From: Chitinophagaceae bacterium | GTDB taxonomy: Bacteria; Bacteroidota; Bacteroidia; Chitinophagales; Chitinophagaceae | Reading direction: 5' to 3' | DNA: 64,000 bases | Assembly: GCA_016722465.1 (NCBI GenBank) | Contig: JADKJC010000002.1 | Location: 186,001-250,000 of the forward strand | Shown: piece after piece, positions 38,349 through 50,772 of the stretch | How the letters are laid out: each line of letters begins with the position of its first letter | Position numbering within the stretch: position 1 is the stretch's first letter | Position numbers and translations under genes: made by a program | Notes under the pieces: model-generated | The model's database searches: none | What the model saw: only the letters and a program-made list of their open reading frames with translations | What the model was told of the DNA's origin: nothing

Positions 38349-39172
38349 TCAACAAAATGTTGAAAAGGGGAATACCAACTAGCCTGATCCGGTATGGGCA
38401 GGCAATCAAATGGGTGGTACTACGGAATAAATATGCATGATTCGGGCAGCGTATAATATTCAATGCCGCCTTTCAGTTAACTGTAACGAAAAAACAGCAG
38501 AAATATTTTAAAAGAATCTTTTACAGTTCTAAGTAGTAATCGAACGTACAAAAAGGCTGTGAACAAAAGCAATGCTTCAGTTAGTGTTGGATGGGAGTCT
38601 GCAGATCATGAAACTCATTTGTACAGTATTGTAATTTAAGGTTGCATCTCCTTAATTTACAATCATTGTTAATTTGTGTAGTGAGACCAACTTATTCTGT
38701 TTAATCTTTGCCTGCTTAAGAGAATACGCACAAGTTTGAAACTACAAATCATCACCTGCAAAACCCGGCTTAGTAAATCCATTAAGCCACTCATAAGTAT
38801 AAGGCTCGCCTGTTTAGCCTCCGCTGTTAATAGCAGAAGCAACCGGGTGGAATTAGCAGGCCGTGTGATCACATAGCCGGATACATGCTTTTTTAACAGC
38901 TATTAAAATAATTTTTTAATCTACAAAGCGCTTACAAACTTTACCACAATCGACATATTCAATAATGTAGCTTCCTATGATGTGCAGCGTGTGGTTTCAG
39001 CAAAATAAATTACAGAAATAAATTTGACCAAAATTCAACATTTTAAACTTAAACCGCCTTTTGTCTTTATATTTGATTCCCTTTTTTAAAATTGCGTATA
39101 TTCATTAAAGTTAACACAACAAATTAATTAACTCACTTCACCTGATAGGAACTCAACCATTAAGCTTAACAC
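38349..39172. other. 824-nt divergent region between giant genes
   Basis: AT-rich spacer between divergent genes, with no credible coding frame. One -7-like element TATATTTG (39068-39075) lies 97 nt before the 39173 start and could drive that gene with a leader of about 90 nt. Nothing comparable was found with confidence for the opposite gene. Confidence 0.5.
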
Positions 39173-42100
39173 ATGAAAAGATTTGTACAGGTCATCTTCT
39201 TTGCCTCATTATTAGCAGTATCAAGTTTATTATCAGCACAATCATCGGTAAGAAACTACACCTTTGCCAGTGCTACCGGAACCTATACCCCCATTACTGG
39301 TACCAATTCAACAGCTGTTGGAAATAATGGGAGGGAAAATGGTATACCCATCGGTTTCAACATATTTTATGGTGGCATTGGCTTTACCCACTTTTGTGTA
39401 AGCACCAACGGCTTTATTAAACTGGGTATTGGTACCACCACATTTGGTTCAAATGATTATATTAATAGTTTAAATAACGATCCAAGCCCCAATCCATTTT
39501 ACCCTTTAATTGCTGCCTTTTGGGATGACAACAATACCAATACTGGCAACATTGTTTACGCAACTACTGGGGCTGTTGGCTCAAGAGTACTTACCGTACA
39601 ATGGAGTAATATTAATATTGGAGGTGGAGCGGTGAGTAATTCGTTAACTGCGTCATTTCAAATAAAATTGTTTGAAGGAACCAACCTCGTTAAAATTATA
39701 TATTCAACTGCTTTTGAAAATGCAGCTCCGATTAGCGCATCCATCGGATTAAACGATCAAAATTCTTTTTTAAGTGTTACGCCTGATGCAACAGCTACCG
39801 TATCATCTACCACAGCTAATAACAATATTACCGACCTTACCAATATCAGGGGGAAAGAATATACGTTTACACCTAGAGCACCGCTTTGCAATTCTGTAAG
39901 TTCATTAACTGTTTCAAATATTACCAGTTCGGGGGCATTGCTAACAGCCCCGGCTGTAAGCGGCGCAACAGGCTATCGGTTTTATGTAAGCACTACAGCA
40001 GACTACCCAACTTCTTCAACTTTAACTACAACACCAACATTTACCTTAACCGGATTATTACCCAATACTACTTATTATGCCCAGGCAATGGCAGTTTGCT
40101 CTGGTGGCAATGGAAGCAGCTGGTACACCACTTCATTTACTACCAATTGTATTACTGTAACAATACCTTATTTTGAAAACTTTGATACCGTTGTGGCGCC
40201 TGCTTTACCTGGGTGCGTAAACATACAAGATGTAAATGCTGGCGCTACCTGGGCTAACGAAGCTTCGTCTGCCTTGGCCACGCCATATTCATCGCCAAAC
40301 TGTATGCTGTATAACTCCGACCCAAATATTGCTGGCAATGACTGGTTTTATACGCCACCCGTTACATTAACAGGTGGAACCAGTTACAGGATATCTTATT
40401 ATTTTAAAAGCCAAAGCAATGCTGCTATACAAAAATTAGAAGTAAAATATGGTATAGCTAACAATGCGGCTGCCATGGCGAATTTAATTGTAAGCAACAG
40501 CAATATCACAAACACCGCCTATAATGTTGTTGAAAGAGATTTTACACCCTCTGCAAATGGCGCCTATTTCTTTGGCTTTCATAATTTTTCTGATGCCAAT
40601 CAATCGGCATTGAATATAGATGATATTAGAATTACTACCACGCCAACATGCGGTGTGCCCACTTTATTAAATGTGGCTTTCACCTCTGCCAGTACAGCTC
40701 TTGCAAGCTGGACAGCCCCCACTACCGGAACTGTTACGGGCTATCAATATGCAGTAACCACTTCGGCAACACCGCCTGCAAGTGGCACAGCAGTTGGCAC
40801 TACTTCAGTAAATTTAACTTCACTTACACAGGGCCAGCAATATTATTTACATGTTAGAACCATTTGTGCTACCAATTCGGTTTGGTCCACAAAGCCTTTT
40901 CAACTGCCTTGCAGTGTTAAACAAGTACCTTACTTTGAAAATTTTGATACCAGCGTGGTGGTACCAGGGCTGAAACAATGTTATACTGTACAAGATTTGA
41001 ATGGGGCCAATACTTGGGTGACTACTGCTAACTCGCCGAGATCTGCACCCAATAGCATGGTATATAATTGGGATGCTGCTGTACCTGCAGATGACTGGTT
41101 TTTTACACCTCCCATTCGATTAACTGCCGGATTAAGTTATTGGATAAGTTATTATACCAAAGCGGATGTTTTTTCAGGAACTACTGAAAAGCTGGAAGTA
41201 AAATATGGTACGGCCAACAATGCCGCCTCCATGGTAAATTTATTAACCACCAACACCATTACGGGTACCACTTATTTTCAAATATTTAAAAGCTTTACTC
41301 CTGCAGCTACAGGAGATTATTATTTTGGGTTTCATGCTTTTTCTGATGCTGACCAGTATAATTTATATGTTGATGATATCCGGGTGAATTATTCAACTGA
41401 ATGCGGACCACCATCTGGTGTAGCTGTTTCTTCAACTACCAGCTCAGCATCTGTTACCTGGCTGCCATCTACCACTGGTACTGTTAACAATTATCAGTAT
41501 GCGCTTACCAACAGTGCCACTCCGCCAGAAACAGGTGCCATTACCACCAATACAGCCAGTGCCTCTTTTTCAGGCTTATTACCGGCTACACAATATTACT
41601 TTCATGTAAAATCATTGTGCACTTCTGGTTTGTACAGCACCTGGACAACTTATCCGTTTATCACACCGTGTGCAGCAGTGAATGTTCCTTACACAGAGAA
41701 TTTTAGTACAGTAGCCATTCCGGCATTACCAGCTTGTATGAGCAAAATTGATGTGAATGGCGGTAATGAATGGATTACAGATTCTTCTGTTAATTGCACA
41801 CCGACAAAGGCGCTGGTATATAAATTCAACTCAACCTTACCTGGTGATGACTGGGCATTTACACCAGGGTTGAATTTAACAGCAGGTGTGCCTTATGAGC
41901 TAACCTTTGACTATAAAGGCTGCAGTACTGGCGCTTACCAGGAAAAACTAGAAGTAAAATATGGCAATGCAAATGGTGTAGCAGCAATGACAAATGTATT
42001 GTACACCAATTCAGCGATCGACCTAAACACTTATCAACCAGCAAGGGCAGGCTTTACACCCTCTGTGAGTGGGGTGTATTATATTGGATTTCATGTTATA

Positions 42101-45100
42101 TCAATTGCCAATCAAAGAACGCTCTCTATTGACAATATCAAAGTAGATGTTTCTACTTTTTGCGGCCAGCCAACGAGCCCGGCTGTAACACTAACCAGTG
42201 ATACAACGGGAACTATTAAATGGAGCAGGCCTGTAGAGGGTACACCGGCATCTTATCAATATTCACTTAGCAATAGCAATATCCCTCCAGCATCAGGCAC
42301 AACTGTTACTGATACAAGTGTAGCATTCAGCGCAATAGCAGGTACCAGGTTTTTTGTGCATGTGCGTACGGTTTGTGCCAATGGCAATATCAGTGGCTGG
42401 ACAACCACCACTTTTACAACCGGCTGTGTTCCTAAAACCATTCCTTACGCTGAAAATTTTGACAATGTACCAACCCCATATTTAGGCAATTGTATGACCA
42501 GCCAGGATTTGAACGGTGGGGCCACCTGGAAAACGGATACCTACAAACCAAGATCGGCCCCCAACTCGATGTTGTACCGGTATGATCCGCTTTTACCGGG
42601 TAATGATTGGGCATACACACCCGGACTTAAATTAATTGGTGCTGTTAAATACCGACTATCTTTTTATTATAAAGCAAGAGGCCAAAACGAAAGGCTGCAG
42701 GTAAATTTTGGTGGAGCTGCCATTGCAGATTCGATGACAAGCTCATTATGGGACAATATATTTTCTGACAGTACTGCCTATCAACTGGGCCAGGTAGATT
42801 TTACAGCACCCCGTACCGGTGTGTTCTATCTTGGTTTTCATTCTTTATCTGTTTTAAACCAATGGGATTTGAATGTGGATGATATCAGGGTGGACTATGC
42901 CCCCGGATGCAGTGTGCCAACAAATTTGAGTACTACCGTCACTTCACAAACCACAGCAACAGTCAGTTGGTCGGCCCCTTACAATGGCCCTGCTGTTAGT
43001 TATGAATTTACCTATTCATCTCTTCGAACTACTCCAGCGGGTGGCAATATACAGAACGGTACTTCCTCCAATCTTACAGGCTTAATACCCGGAATAAAAT
43101 TGTACATGTTTGTAAGAAGTATTTGCGGAGGAGCTGCTGTTTCTGCCTGGGCGATGGATTCCATTTATATTCCATGTATTGCCAAAGTACCGCCTTACAC
43201 AGAAAATTTTGATGCTGTGGCGGTGCCAATATTGGCACCCTGTATCGCAATTGAAAATTTGAACGGCAGTAATACCTGGCTGCCCACCACTTTTTCGCCA
43301 AAATCGGCACCGAACAGTATGGTGTATAAATTTAATAGTGCAGTAGCAGCCAACGATTGGTTTTACACCGCACCATTGCAATTAACAGGAGGCACCAGTT
43401 ATCGCCTTACATTTTTTTACAAAGGAAGAAGTTTAAATCTGACTGAAAAATTAGAAGTGAAATATGGCACGGGTAATAATGTAAATTCCATGAACAATTT
43501 AATTTTTTCGGACACTGCTATTAGGTCAAACAGCTACCAGCAAACACAAAATGAATTTACACCAGCTGCTTCAGGTGTTTACTATATTGGATTTCATGCT
43601 TTTTCAAACGCCAACCAGTTTGATATAAATATTGATGACATAAGAGTTGAAGCAACGCCTAATTGCAGTAAGCCAACCAACTTGTCTGTTACCGTTACGG
43701 GCAATACAACAGCTACTGCCAGTTGGACTGCAGCTGCCGCCGGCACAGTAACCAACTATCAGTATGTTGTCAGCATTTCTAACGCTTTACCTGAAAATGG
43801 CCCACTTGTTTCCGGAACATCTGTTTCATTAACTGGACTTACACCTACGCAGCCCTATTACCTGCATGTAAGAACAATATGTTCAGGTGATCAGTATTCA
43901 TTGTGGTCCACTTTACCATTTACCATTCCCTGCCAGGCATATCCTTTGCCTTATTACGAAAATTTTGATACAGGAGATCTTCCATTATTACCACCCTGTA
44001 TGGCTGTAGAAAATGCGAATGGCGGCAATACCTGGAGCAGAAATGAAATTGGCTCTAACTCCTTTCCCTTTTCAGCTTTTTACACAGCAGATGCCGGCAG
44101 AAATGCCGATGACTGGTTGTTTACACCAACCGTAAACTTTACTGCCGGGCTAAGCTACAGGGTTAGTTTTTATTATAAAGCAGAGAGCGCCAATTTAACT
44201 GAAAAAATGGAAGTGAAGTATGGCAATGGTAATAATGCTGCGGCAATGACCAACCTGTTGATGAGTGACACCAATATCAACTTTACCAGCTTCCGGTTGT
44301 ACACCCTTGATTTTATCCCGGCAACAAGCGGAGCATTCAATATCGGGTTTCATGCCATCTCCGTTAAAAACAAATCCTTTTTGTATGTGGATGATATAAG
44401 GGTGGAGCGTTCGCCTGATTGCGGCAACCCTGTAAACCTGGCTGTTCATTTAACCAATGGCAATAGTGGCACTGTTACCTGGTCGCCTTCCAATATCGGC
44501 GTTCCGGTGAATTATGAATATGTGATTACTACCAGCAACAGCGACCCTGCCAGCTTTGGCATTGCACTTACAGACAGTTTTTCCTCCTTTAACGGGTTGA
44601 ACTTTTTTACGCAATACTATCTGCATGTAAGAACCGTATGCACCAATGGAGTTTCCATCTGGGTATCCACTCCATTTTACACTTTGCCAAACGACTCTGC
44701 TTGTACTGCATTGCCTTTAACATTAAATGGCGCAACCAGTTGCGGAAACACAAGCTTTGCCACTGCTGTCAGCGACCCTGCATTACCATCTAATTGCAAT
44801 ACTGCTGCCCCTAATTTTACCGTTTGGTATAAATACACTCCAGCGGTAAATGGCTCGGTGTATTTAAAAGCAGAAATTCCTTTTACAAATTATTCTCCTT
44901 TGTATGGATCAATTGGCTGGTACACTTTATCAGGTAACTGTAACAATGCTTCGTCGTTTACAATAATGCCCGGTAGCATTTGCCAGGAATTTGGACAATC
45001 AGGTGTTGGTGATGTAGATATATTACCTTCCCCTTCATTAACAGCAGGCACCACGTATTACATAATGATTAGTGGAATAGATTACAACTTCGGCAATTAT

Positions 45101-46664
45101 TGCTTAAGCCTCTTATCAACACCACCACCATCCTGCACCAATCATTTGTATCCAACCAATGCAGGACAAATAGATCCTGTGCCAGGCCCTGGTAATAACA
45201 TTACTTTCAGATGGAACAAAGTAACCGGTGCCACCGGCGGTTATGATTTGGTGCTGGATTCAATTTTTCCGCCAAGTGCTTTCAGGGTAAATGTAACCGA
45301 TAGTTTTTATGTATACACAGGTGTAAATTATAACAGAACATATTATTGGTACGTAGTTCCAAAAGACAACTTGGGAAATTCTACCGGTTGTGCTAGCCGC
45401 ACAAGCTATTTCACTACCTACAACGCCAGCAATTGCCGGCCGCTTACCAACTATGGCTGTTCGGCTGGTGACAGCATTACTTATTTCTCCTTAAAAGGTG
45501 AAGCAGGAACCAATATCAGGAATAATTCCGGCAACAGTTGTGGACAGGATCTTTTCTTTTGGGTATTCAGATTACATCAATTCGCCGTCGGCAATTTTGG
45601 AACCAGGTCTTGGTTATACAGGCTTTGTAAAAACTGCTTTGGCCAATAATTATGTTTCCATTTGGATCGATTTTAATAACAATGGCTTTTTTGAACCGAC
45701 CGAAAGATTACTGAATAATTTTAAAGCCGGGCCAACCCGTACGTTGTATTCAATTTTAATTCCGCAAAACGCTGCAACGGGGGACCGCCGTTTGAGAATC
45801 AGGAATATTTACAGCGATACAAAGCCAACCAGCCCAACTGACCCCTGCAACTATTATGATTACAGCGAAACAGAAGACTACCGTGTAAGTATAGCCTATA
45901 CAGTATCTGTACCCCGTTCTGCAGCCAATGGCACCCCTGGCAGTTGTGAAACTGTTTCTGCCACCACCATTGATGCAGCATCAAATAACATCAATGCTGC
46001 TGTGCCTGTATTGGATTCCACCAATAGTTTGGTTGCTGTCATTTATCCGGATGGCAATACTTTAGGAAGGGTGAATGGCAGCCTTTTCATACATAATGGC
46101 ACTATCAGAAAAAATAACGGCACTTATTACTTAAACAGGAATATCAGCATCAAACCGGAAATACAACCGGCTTCACCTTACCGGTTCTGGATGTATTATT
46201 GGGCTGCAGAACTGGATGCTTTGGTATCAGCACCTGGTTCCGGTGTTGCAACGGGTTTTGATTTGGTGATGACCAAAACAAAGCAGGACAGTTGCAGCAG
46301 TGGCATTGCTAATTACCAGCTAACAGATACTACCTTAATACCAAGTGGATATGGAACTCAGGGTGACCAGGGTAACCTGACCAGGTTTATTGTGGTTGAT
46401 GACGTAACCTCATTCTCCACCTTCTATTTAAATGGCAAACATACTTACCGATTTACAGGAAATGGCAACTGGAGCGACATTGCCAATTGGGAAAATCAAA
46501 ATAAACCACCTGCCATTTTACCGTCTGGAGATTTGATCATTATTGACAATGCAGCAGGCGGACAATGTGTACTGGATGTGATACAACGTATTTCTTTTTC
46601 AGGCAGTATCATTGTAAACAGTGGAAAAAAAATGGTGATCCCAGGGGTGTTAAACATACAATAA
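39173..46664 (+). CDS. Giant secreted repeat protein with choice-of-anchor/FnIII modules, one frameshift
   Basis: Signal peptide MKRFVQVIFFASLLAVSSLLSAQ, then about 2,490 residues. After an N-terminal beta domain (about 25-235) and a fibronectin III domain, a unit of about 252 residues occurs six times (starting near 325, 579, 832, 1084, 1334 and 1586): a jelly-roll domain opening PYxENFDT...PxCxxxxDxNGG with DDWFxTPxxxLTAGxSY, LEVKYG and FGFHAFS, plus an FnIII domain ending YYLHVRTxC. Then follow another beta domain, an FnIII-like domain and a GEVED domain (IDFNNNGFFEPTERL...YSETEDYRV). The frame changes near 45545-45560; the sequence there has one base too many or two too few. It ends GVLNIQ without an obvious type IX sorting domain. 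Confidence 0.82.
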
Positions 46665-46678
46665 TGTGGGTGAGAAAG

Positions 46679-46712
46679 TATTCCGGGTTCGGCGGTTGTT
46701 AAGCCCGGAATA
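46679..46712 (+). terminator. Possible terminator of the giant repeat-protein gene
   Basis: TATTCCGGG (46679-46687) and CCCGGAATA (46704-46712) form a perfect 9-bp stem with a 16-nt loop, 14 nt after the stop; the following sequence (TTATTTCC) is only moderately T-rich. The rest of the 445-nt gap up to 47109 shows no gene. Confidence 0.45.
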
Positions 46713-47017
46713 TTATTTCCTTCTTTCATAATGCATCCTGCTATCCTCAGCGTTGTTTGCTTCATTGAACAACAATGATAAATTTTTCAATCGCATTCCT
46801 GATTTTGCTGCTACGGATTGTTGAGCATGGATGTACCGGCAAGCTATAGTTGCCTGCCGGCGACCGGTTAAATCGTTAGCGTTTTTTAATACAGGAGCAA
46901 GGGAGATAAACCTAACCTGGTGATGCCACGCATTGCTGAGTACAAATCAACCTGCCATCTAATATTATATGATTGTTATGCTGGAAAAGGAGCTTCAAAA
47001 GTAAGGCCACCTGGAAT

Positions 47018-47048
47018 AAAAAACCCGGCCACTAAAAGTGAACCGGGT
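47018..47048 (-). terminator. Intrinsic terminator of the GSIII gene
   Basis: ACCCGG (47023-47028) and CCGGGT (47043-47048) with an inner CACT/AGTG stem form a hairpin; on the minus strand it is followed by six Ts. It lies 62 nt after the stop of the glutamine synthetase gene. Confidence 0.75.
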
Positions 47049-47109
47049 AATTTTACGATTGCTTGCCAGCTATTTTACAAGTACGGTAAACCGTAATTTT
47101 TATACAATT

Positions 47110-49302
47110 TTATCTCAGGAACAGCATTTCCCTGTACTTAGGCAGTTGCCAGTAAGTGTCATCCAATACCAATTCTAATTTATCTACCTGGTAACGGATT
47201 TCATCAAAATATTTGCCTTTTACATTATCACAATAAGCAATGGCTTTTTCTTTAGTATCGGTAATATCATTTGCTTTTTTCCTTTCTTCGATCATGCTTT
47301 TTACACCGGCACTCATCGCATTAATGTGTTTGCTGATATCTTTAATGATATCCAGCTGGCTGCTGTAAGCAGAAGCATCCAAACCAGTTTCTTTCATGCC
47401 CTTGATATTTTCAAGCAATACATTCTGGTATTTAACTGCCGATGGCAATATTACAGATGTTGCCAGCTCGCCCATGATCCTTGCTTCTATCTGTACTTTT
47501 TTAATGTAAGCTTCCAGCATAATTTCATGCCTTGCTTCCAGTTCTGCATGATTGTACACATCATTACTTTCAAATAAATGTTTCGCTTTGTCTGTGATGT
47601 ATGCATCCAGCGCCAATGGTGTAGTTTTTACATTTGGCAAACCTCTTCTTGCTGCTTCAGCTGCCCATTCATCGCTGTAACCATCGCCTTCAAACAATAC
47701 AGATTTACTTTCTACAATGTATTTCTGTATCACATGCATGATAGCGATCTCTTTCTTTTCACCCTTTTCAATAATTGCATCCACATCTTTCTTAAATGTT
47801 TTTAAAGTATCTGCAACAATCGTGTTAAGCACAGTCATTGCATTGGCGCAGTTGGCCGCAGAACCTACTGCACGGAACTCAAATTTATTTCCGGTAAATG
47901 CAAAAGGAGAAGTACGGTTCCTGTCGGTATTGTCCAGCATCAACTCTGGAATCGTTTTATGAATATCCAGTTTCAGCATGGCTTCATCCTGCTCATCAAA
48001 CTTGTCACCCACACGGGTTTCTACCTGGTTCAATACTTCGGTAAGATACTTACCGATAAAAATTGAAATAATGGCTGGTGGAGCTTCATTGGCACCCAGG
48101 CGGTGGTCATTACCTGCACTGGCAATAGAAGCCCTTAATAATTCACAGTAATCATGTACCGCTTTAATGGTATTAACAAAGAAAGTTAAGAACATCAGGT
48201 TGGTTTTCGGTGTCTTGCCCGGAGCCAGCAGGTTTACACCTGTATCAGTAGCAATACTCCAGTTGTTGTGCTTACCACTGCCGTTGATGCCGGCAAATGG
48301 TTTTTCATGCAGCAATACTTTGAGGTTATGCCTTTTTGCAACCCTAGTCATTACATCCATCAATAAAGTATTGTGATCAACTGCCAGGTTAGCTTCTTCA
48401 AATATTGGAGCACACTCAAACTGTGACGGCGCTACCTCATTGTGCCTTGTACGCAATGGAATGCCCAGTTTGTAGGACTCATTTTCAAAATCTCTCATGT
48501 AGGCATACACTCTTTCTGGTATGGCACCAAAATAATGATCTTCCAACTGCTGTCCTTTAGCAGGTGCATGACCAAACACGGTACGTCCACACATGGTGAG
48601 ATCCGGGCGGGCATTGGCCAGGCCGGCATCAATAACAAAATATTCCTGCTCCCATCCTAAAGTAGCAGTAACCTTGGTTACATTCTTATCAAAATACTGA
48701 CAAACATCAACAGCGGCTTTATCCAAAGCAACCAATGCTTTTATCAATGGCGTTTTAGCATCCAGTGATTCACCGGTATAAGAAACAAAAATAGTAGGGA
48801 TACACAACGTTTTCCCTTCACCGATCTCCATGATAAACGGAGGTGAAGAAGGGTCCCATCCAGTATATCCACGGGCTTCAAAAGTTGCCCTCAATCCTCC
48901 GGAAGGAAATGAAGAAGCATCCGGCTCCTGTTGAATCAATGCAGCACCTTCAAACTCTTCGATAGGTGTTCCATCTCCTTTTAAGGTAAAAAATGAGTCG
49001 TGCTTCTCCGCAGACAGATCTGTTAATGGCTGAAACCAGTGAGTATAGTGTGTAACTCCCTTGCTCTCTGCCCATGCCTTTAAACCATTTGCAATCTGGT
49101 TGCCCATGCTGCGGTCGATCTTTTTGCCACTTTTAGTGGAACCTACTAAACTTTTATATGCCTCGTCGCTTAAATACTGACGGGCCACTCTTAATGTAAA
49201 AACATTTTCACCAAAAATTGCGGTAACTTTTGGAGAGCCTTTTACATTTACTTCTTTGTGTGATTCCAAATTGTCAATTGCCTTGAAACGTAAAGATTGC
49301 AT
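47110..49302 (-). CDS. glnN: Glutamine synthetase, type III
   Basis: 730 residues, the length of GSIII (types I and II are 360-470). It makes glutamine from glutamate, ammonia and ATP as a dodecamer. Motifs: an N-terminal GSIII-specific region (residues 1-160), TATLGWEQEYFVID (metal-binding Glu), RTRHNEVAPSQFECAPIFEEAN, KPFAGINGSGKHNNWS (active-site loop and His), then NRTSPFAFTGNKFEFRAVGS (glutamate-binding Arg region) and a helical C-terminal extension (about 570-730). GSIII is usual in Bacteroidota. Monocistronic with its own terminator. Confidence 0.96.
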   Translation of the reverse strand: MQSLRFKAIDNLESHKEVNVKGSPKVTAIFGENVFTLRVARQYLSDEAYKSLVGSTKSGKKIDRSMGNQIANGLKAWAESKGVTHYTHWFQPLTDLSAEKHDSFFTLKGDGTPIEEFEGAALIQQEPDASSFPSGGLRATFEARGYTGWDPSSPPFIMEIGEGKTLCIPTIFVSYTGESLDAKTPLIKALVALDKAAVDVCQYFDKNVTKVTATLGWEQEYFVIDAGLANARPDLTMCGRTVFGHAPAKGQQLEDHYFGAIPERVYAYMRDFENESYKLGIPLRTRHNEVAPSQFECAPIFEEANLAVDHNTLLMDVMTRVAKRHNLKVLLHEKPFAGINGSGKHNNWSIATDTGVNLLAPGKTPKTNLMFLTFFVNTIKAVHDYCELLRASIASAGNDHRLGANEAPPAIISIFIGKYLTEVLNQVETRVGDKFDEQDEAMLKLDIHKTIPELMLDNTDRNRTSPFAFTGNKFEFRAVGSAANCANAMTVLNTIVADTLKTFKKDVDAIIEKGEKKEIAIMHVIQKYIVESKSVLFEGDGYSDEWAAEAARRGLPNVKTTPLALDAYITDKAKHLFESNDVYNHAELEARHEIMLEAYIKKVQIEARIMGELATSVILPSAVKYQNVLLENIKGMKETGLDASAYSSQLDIIKDISKHINAMSAGVKSMIEERKKANDITDTKEKAIAYCDNVKGKYFDEIRYQVDKLELVLDDTYWQLPKYREMLFLR

Positions 49303-49412
49303 ATTTTTTAAGATTTTGAGGTCACAAAATAAGACATTTTATTTCAATAAATCATTTTACCCAGGTAAAAATAGGTTTAAGTAGGCAAAATGTGAAAAAA
49401 TTTAAATATTAT

Positions 49413-50675
49413 TTATTTTTTTAACTTGAATATATTTTTTACCGCATCCCAATCAGTATTGAGGACAAACGGGCCCAGCAGGAAGGGTAGATAAATTGAC
49501 CTGTAGCGGACTATGGCTCCAATAACAGGAACAGTATAACCAATAACAAGGCAAACGGATAAGCCAAAGAAAAGCCCAAAAAGCACAAATGGGTTATTCA
49601 GTAATGGTTTGCTTTTTTGAAAGAATAAAAAAACTAATATCAACAGTTCATAAAACAGCAGCTCAAAGCAGAGGGGCAATAATAGTTTTGAAAGAGAAAT
49701 ATCTGTTATAAAAGGCCTGCATAAACTATGCTGAAAAGCCTGTGGAGCATTTTTCAAATAACTTACAACATTCGGCTCTAAATTTTTTAATGCGATAGTG
49801 GTATTACCTTTTTCAAGACCTAAAAAATCGGATTGTTTTTGTGCCATATATAAAGGAAGGTTCACCGACGGAACTACCCGGTGCAGATTAAAAAACACAA
49901 TAGCTGAAAATAAATAAACTGTTGCAAAAACCTTTACAGGGGAATAGCTGGTTTTATAAGTTAGTATTACCGCTGCCAGTGCAGGCAGTATGGCAAACAG
50001 GATAAAATTCCTGAAAAAGAAGAGTAATAGCAATGAAACAGTAATAAACAAAATCCTTTTAAAAACAAACCCTGTAAAATGCAAAGCGTAATACACATTA
50101 AACACAATCACACCAATGGTCGCCAGCATCAGTCCATCTTTATGAATAGTACTGCTGTAAAACAGCAATGAAGGCAGCAGGAACACCAACATTACAACCA
50201 GCCAGGTATCGGCCTTGTAAACAGCTTTAAATATCCTGTACAATCCTATATGTCCAAAAAAAATGAGAAAGTTATAGAGTATTACATTAACATAATAATT
50301 ACCACCGCTGAAAATATCAAATACTGACAAGAGTTTTATGATCAGGTTTGTCTTCAGATCGTTCCAGTAAGAATTTTGCGTTTGCAGCACACCTTCATAG
50401 GCGTAACTGTACCCGGTATAAAATAGGTTGGTGAAATATTCTTTGGGGTTTAAAAAAAGCAAATGATACTCTGTCAATCCCTCATTATGATAATTCCATG
50501 TATCAGTACCCCTTGTTAAATGTGCAATCCATCCACCAGCCATTCCAGAAGCCACTTTGCATATAAAAAGCCCAATGATTATTTTGTTGCCAAGGCCTGC
50601 ATTTTTAATGAACCTGATTTTGGTAAGGCTCCAGCTTAATACAATTAACCACAAAAAAAATATCAGGTAGCTCAT
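49413..50675 (-). CDS. Polytopic membrane protein, unknown function
   Basis: 420 residues with roughly ten hydrophobic segments spread over the whole length and short loops. The loop after the second segment has TRGTDTWNYHNEGLTEYHLLFLNPKEYF and a later loop has STIHKDGLMLA. The layout recalls EpsG/Wzy-like polysaccharide polymerases or mannosyltransferase-like proteins of Bacteroidota, but no catalytic motif was recognised. It stands alone, divergent from purL with a 97-nt gap. Confidence 0.7.
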   Translation of the reverse strand: MSYLIFFLWLIVLSWSLTKIRFIKNAGLGNKIIIGLFICKVASGMAGGWIAHLTRGTDTWNYHNEGLTEYHLLFLNPKEYFTNLFYTGYSYAYEGVLQTQNSYWNDLKTNLIIKLLSVFDIFSGGNYYVNVILYNFLIFFGHIGLYRIFKAVYKADTWLVVMLVFLLPSLLFYSSTIHKDGLMLATIGVIVFNVYYALHFTGFVFKRILFITVSLLLLFFFRNFILFAILPALAAVILTYKTSYSPVKVFATVYLFSAIVFFNLHRVVPSVNLPLYMAQKQSDFLGLEKGNTTIALKNLEPNVVSYLKNAPQAFQHSLCRPFITDISLSKLLLPLCFELLFYELLILVFLFFQKSKPLLNNPFVLFGLFFGLSVCLVIGYTVPVIGAIVRYRSIYLPFLLGPFVLNTDWDAVKNIFKLKK

Positions 50676-50772
50676 TAAAAAAATTAATGGGGGAAGTTAG
50701 TTAAAATAATAAATACTCATCTTCTGCATAAAATGAATACAGTTTGTACTTTCGCAATCTCTAAAACGCATT

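Noticed and set aside
38669..38872. Small minus-strand frame of 67 codons in the divergent spacer
   Set aside because: No start context, no family resemblance and composition typical of random AT-rich sequence.
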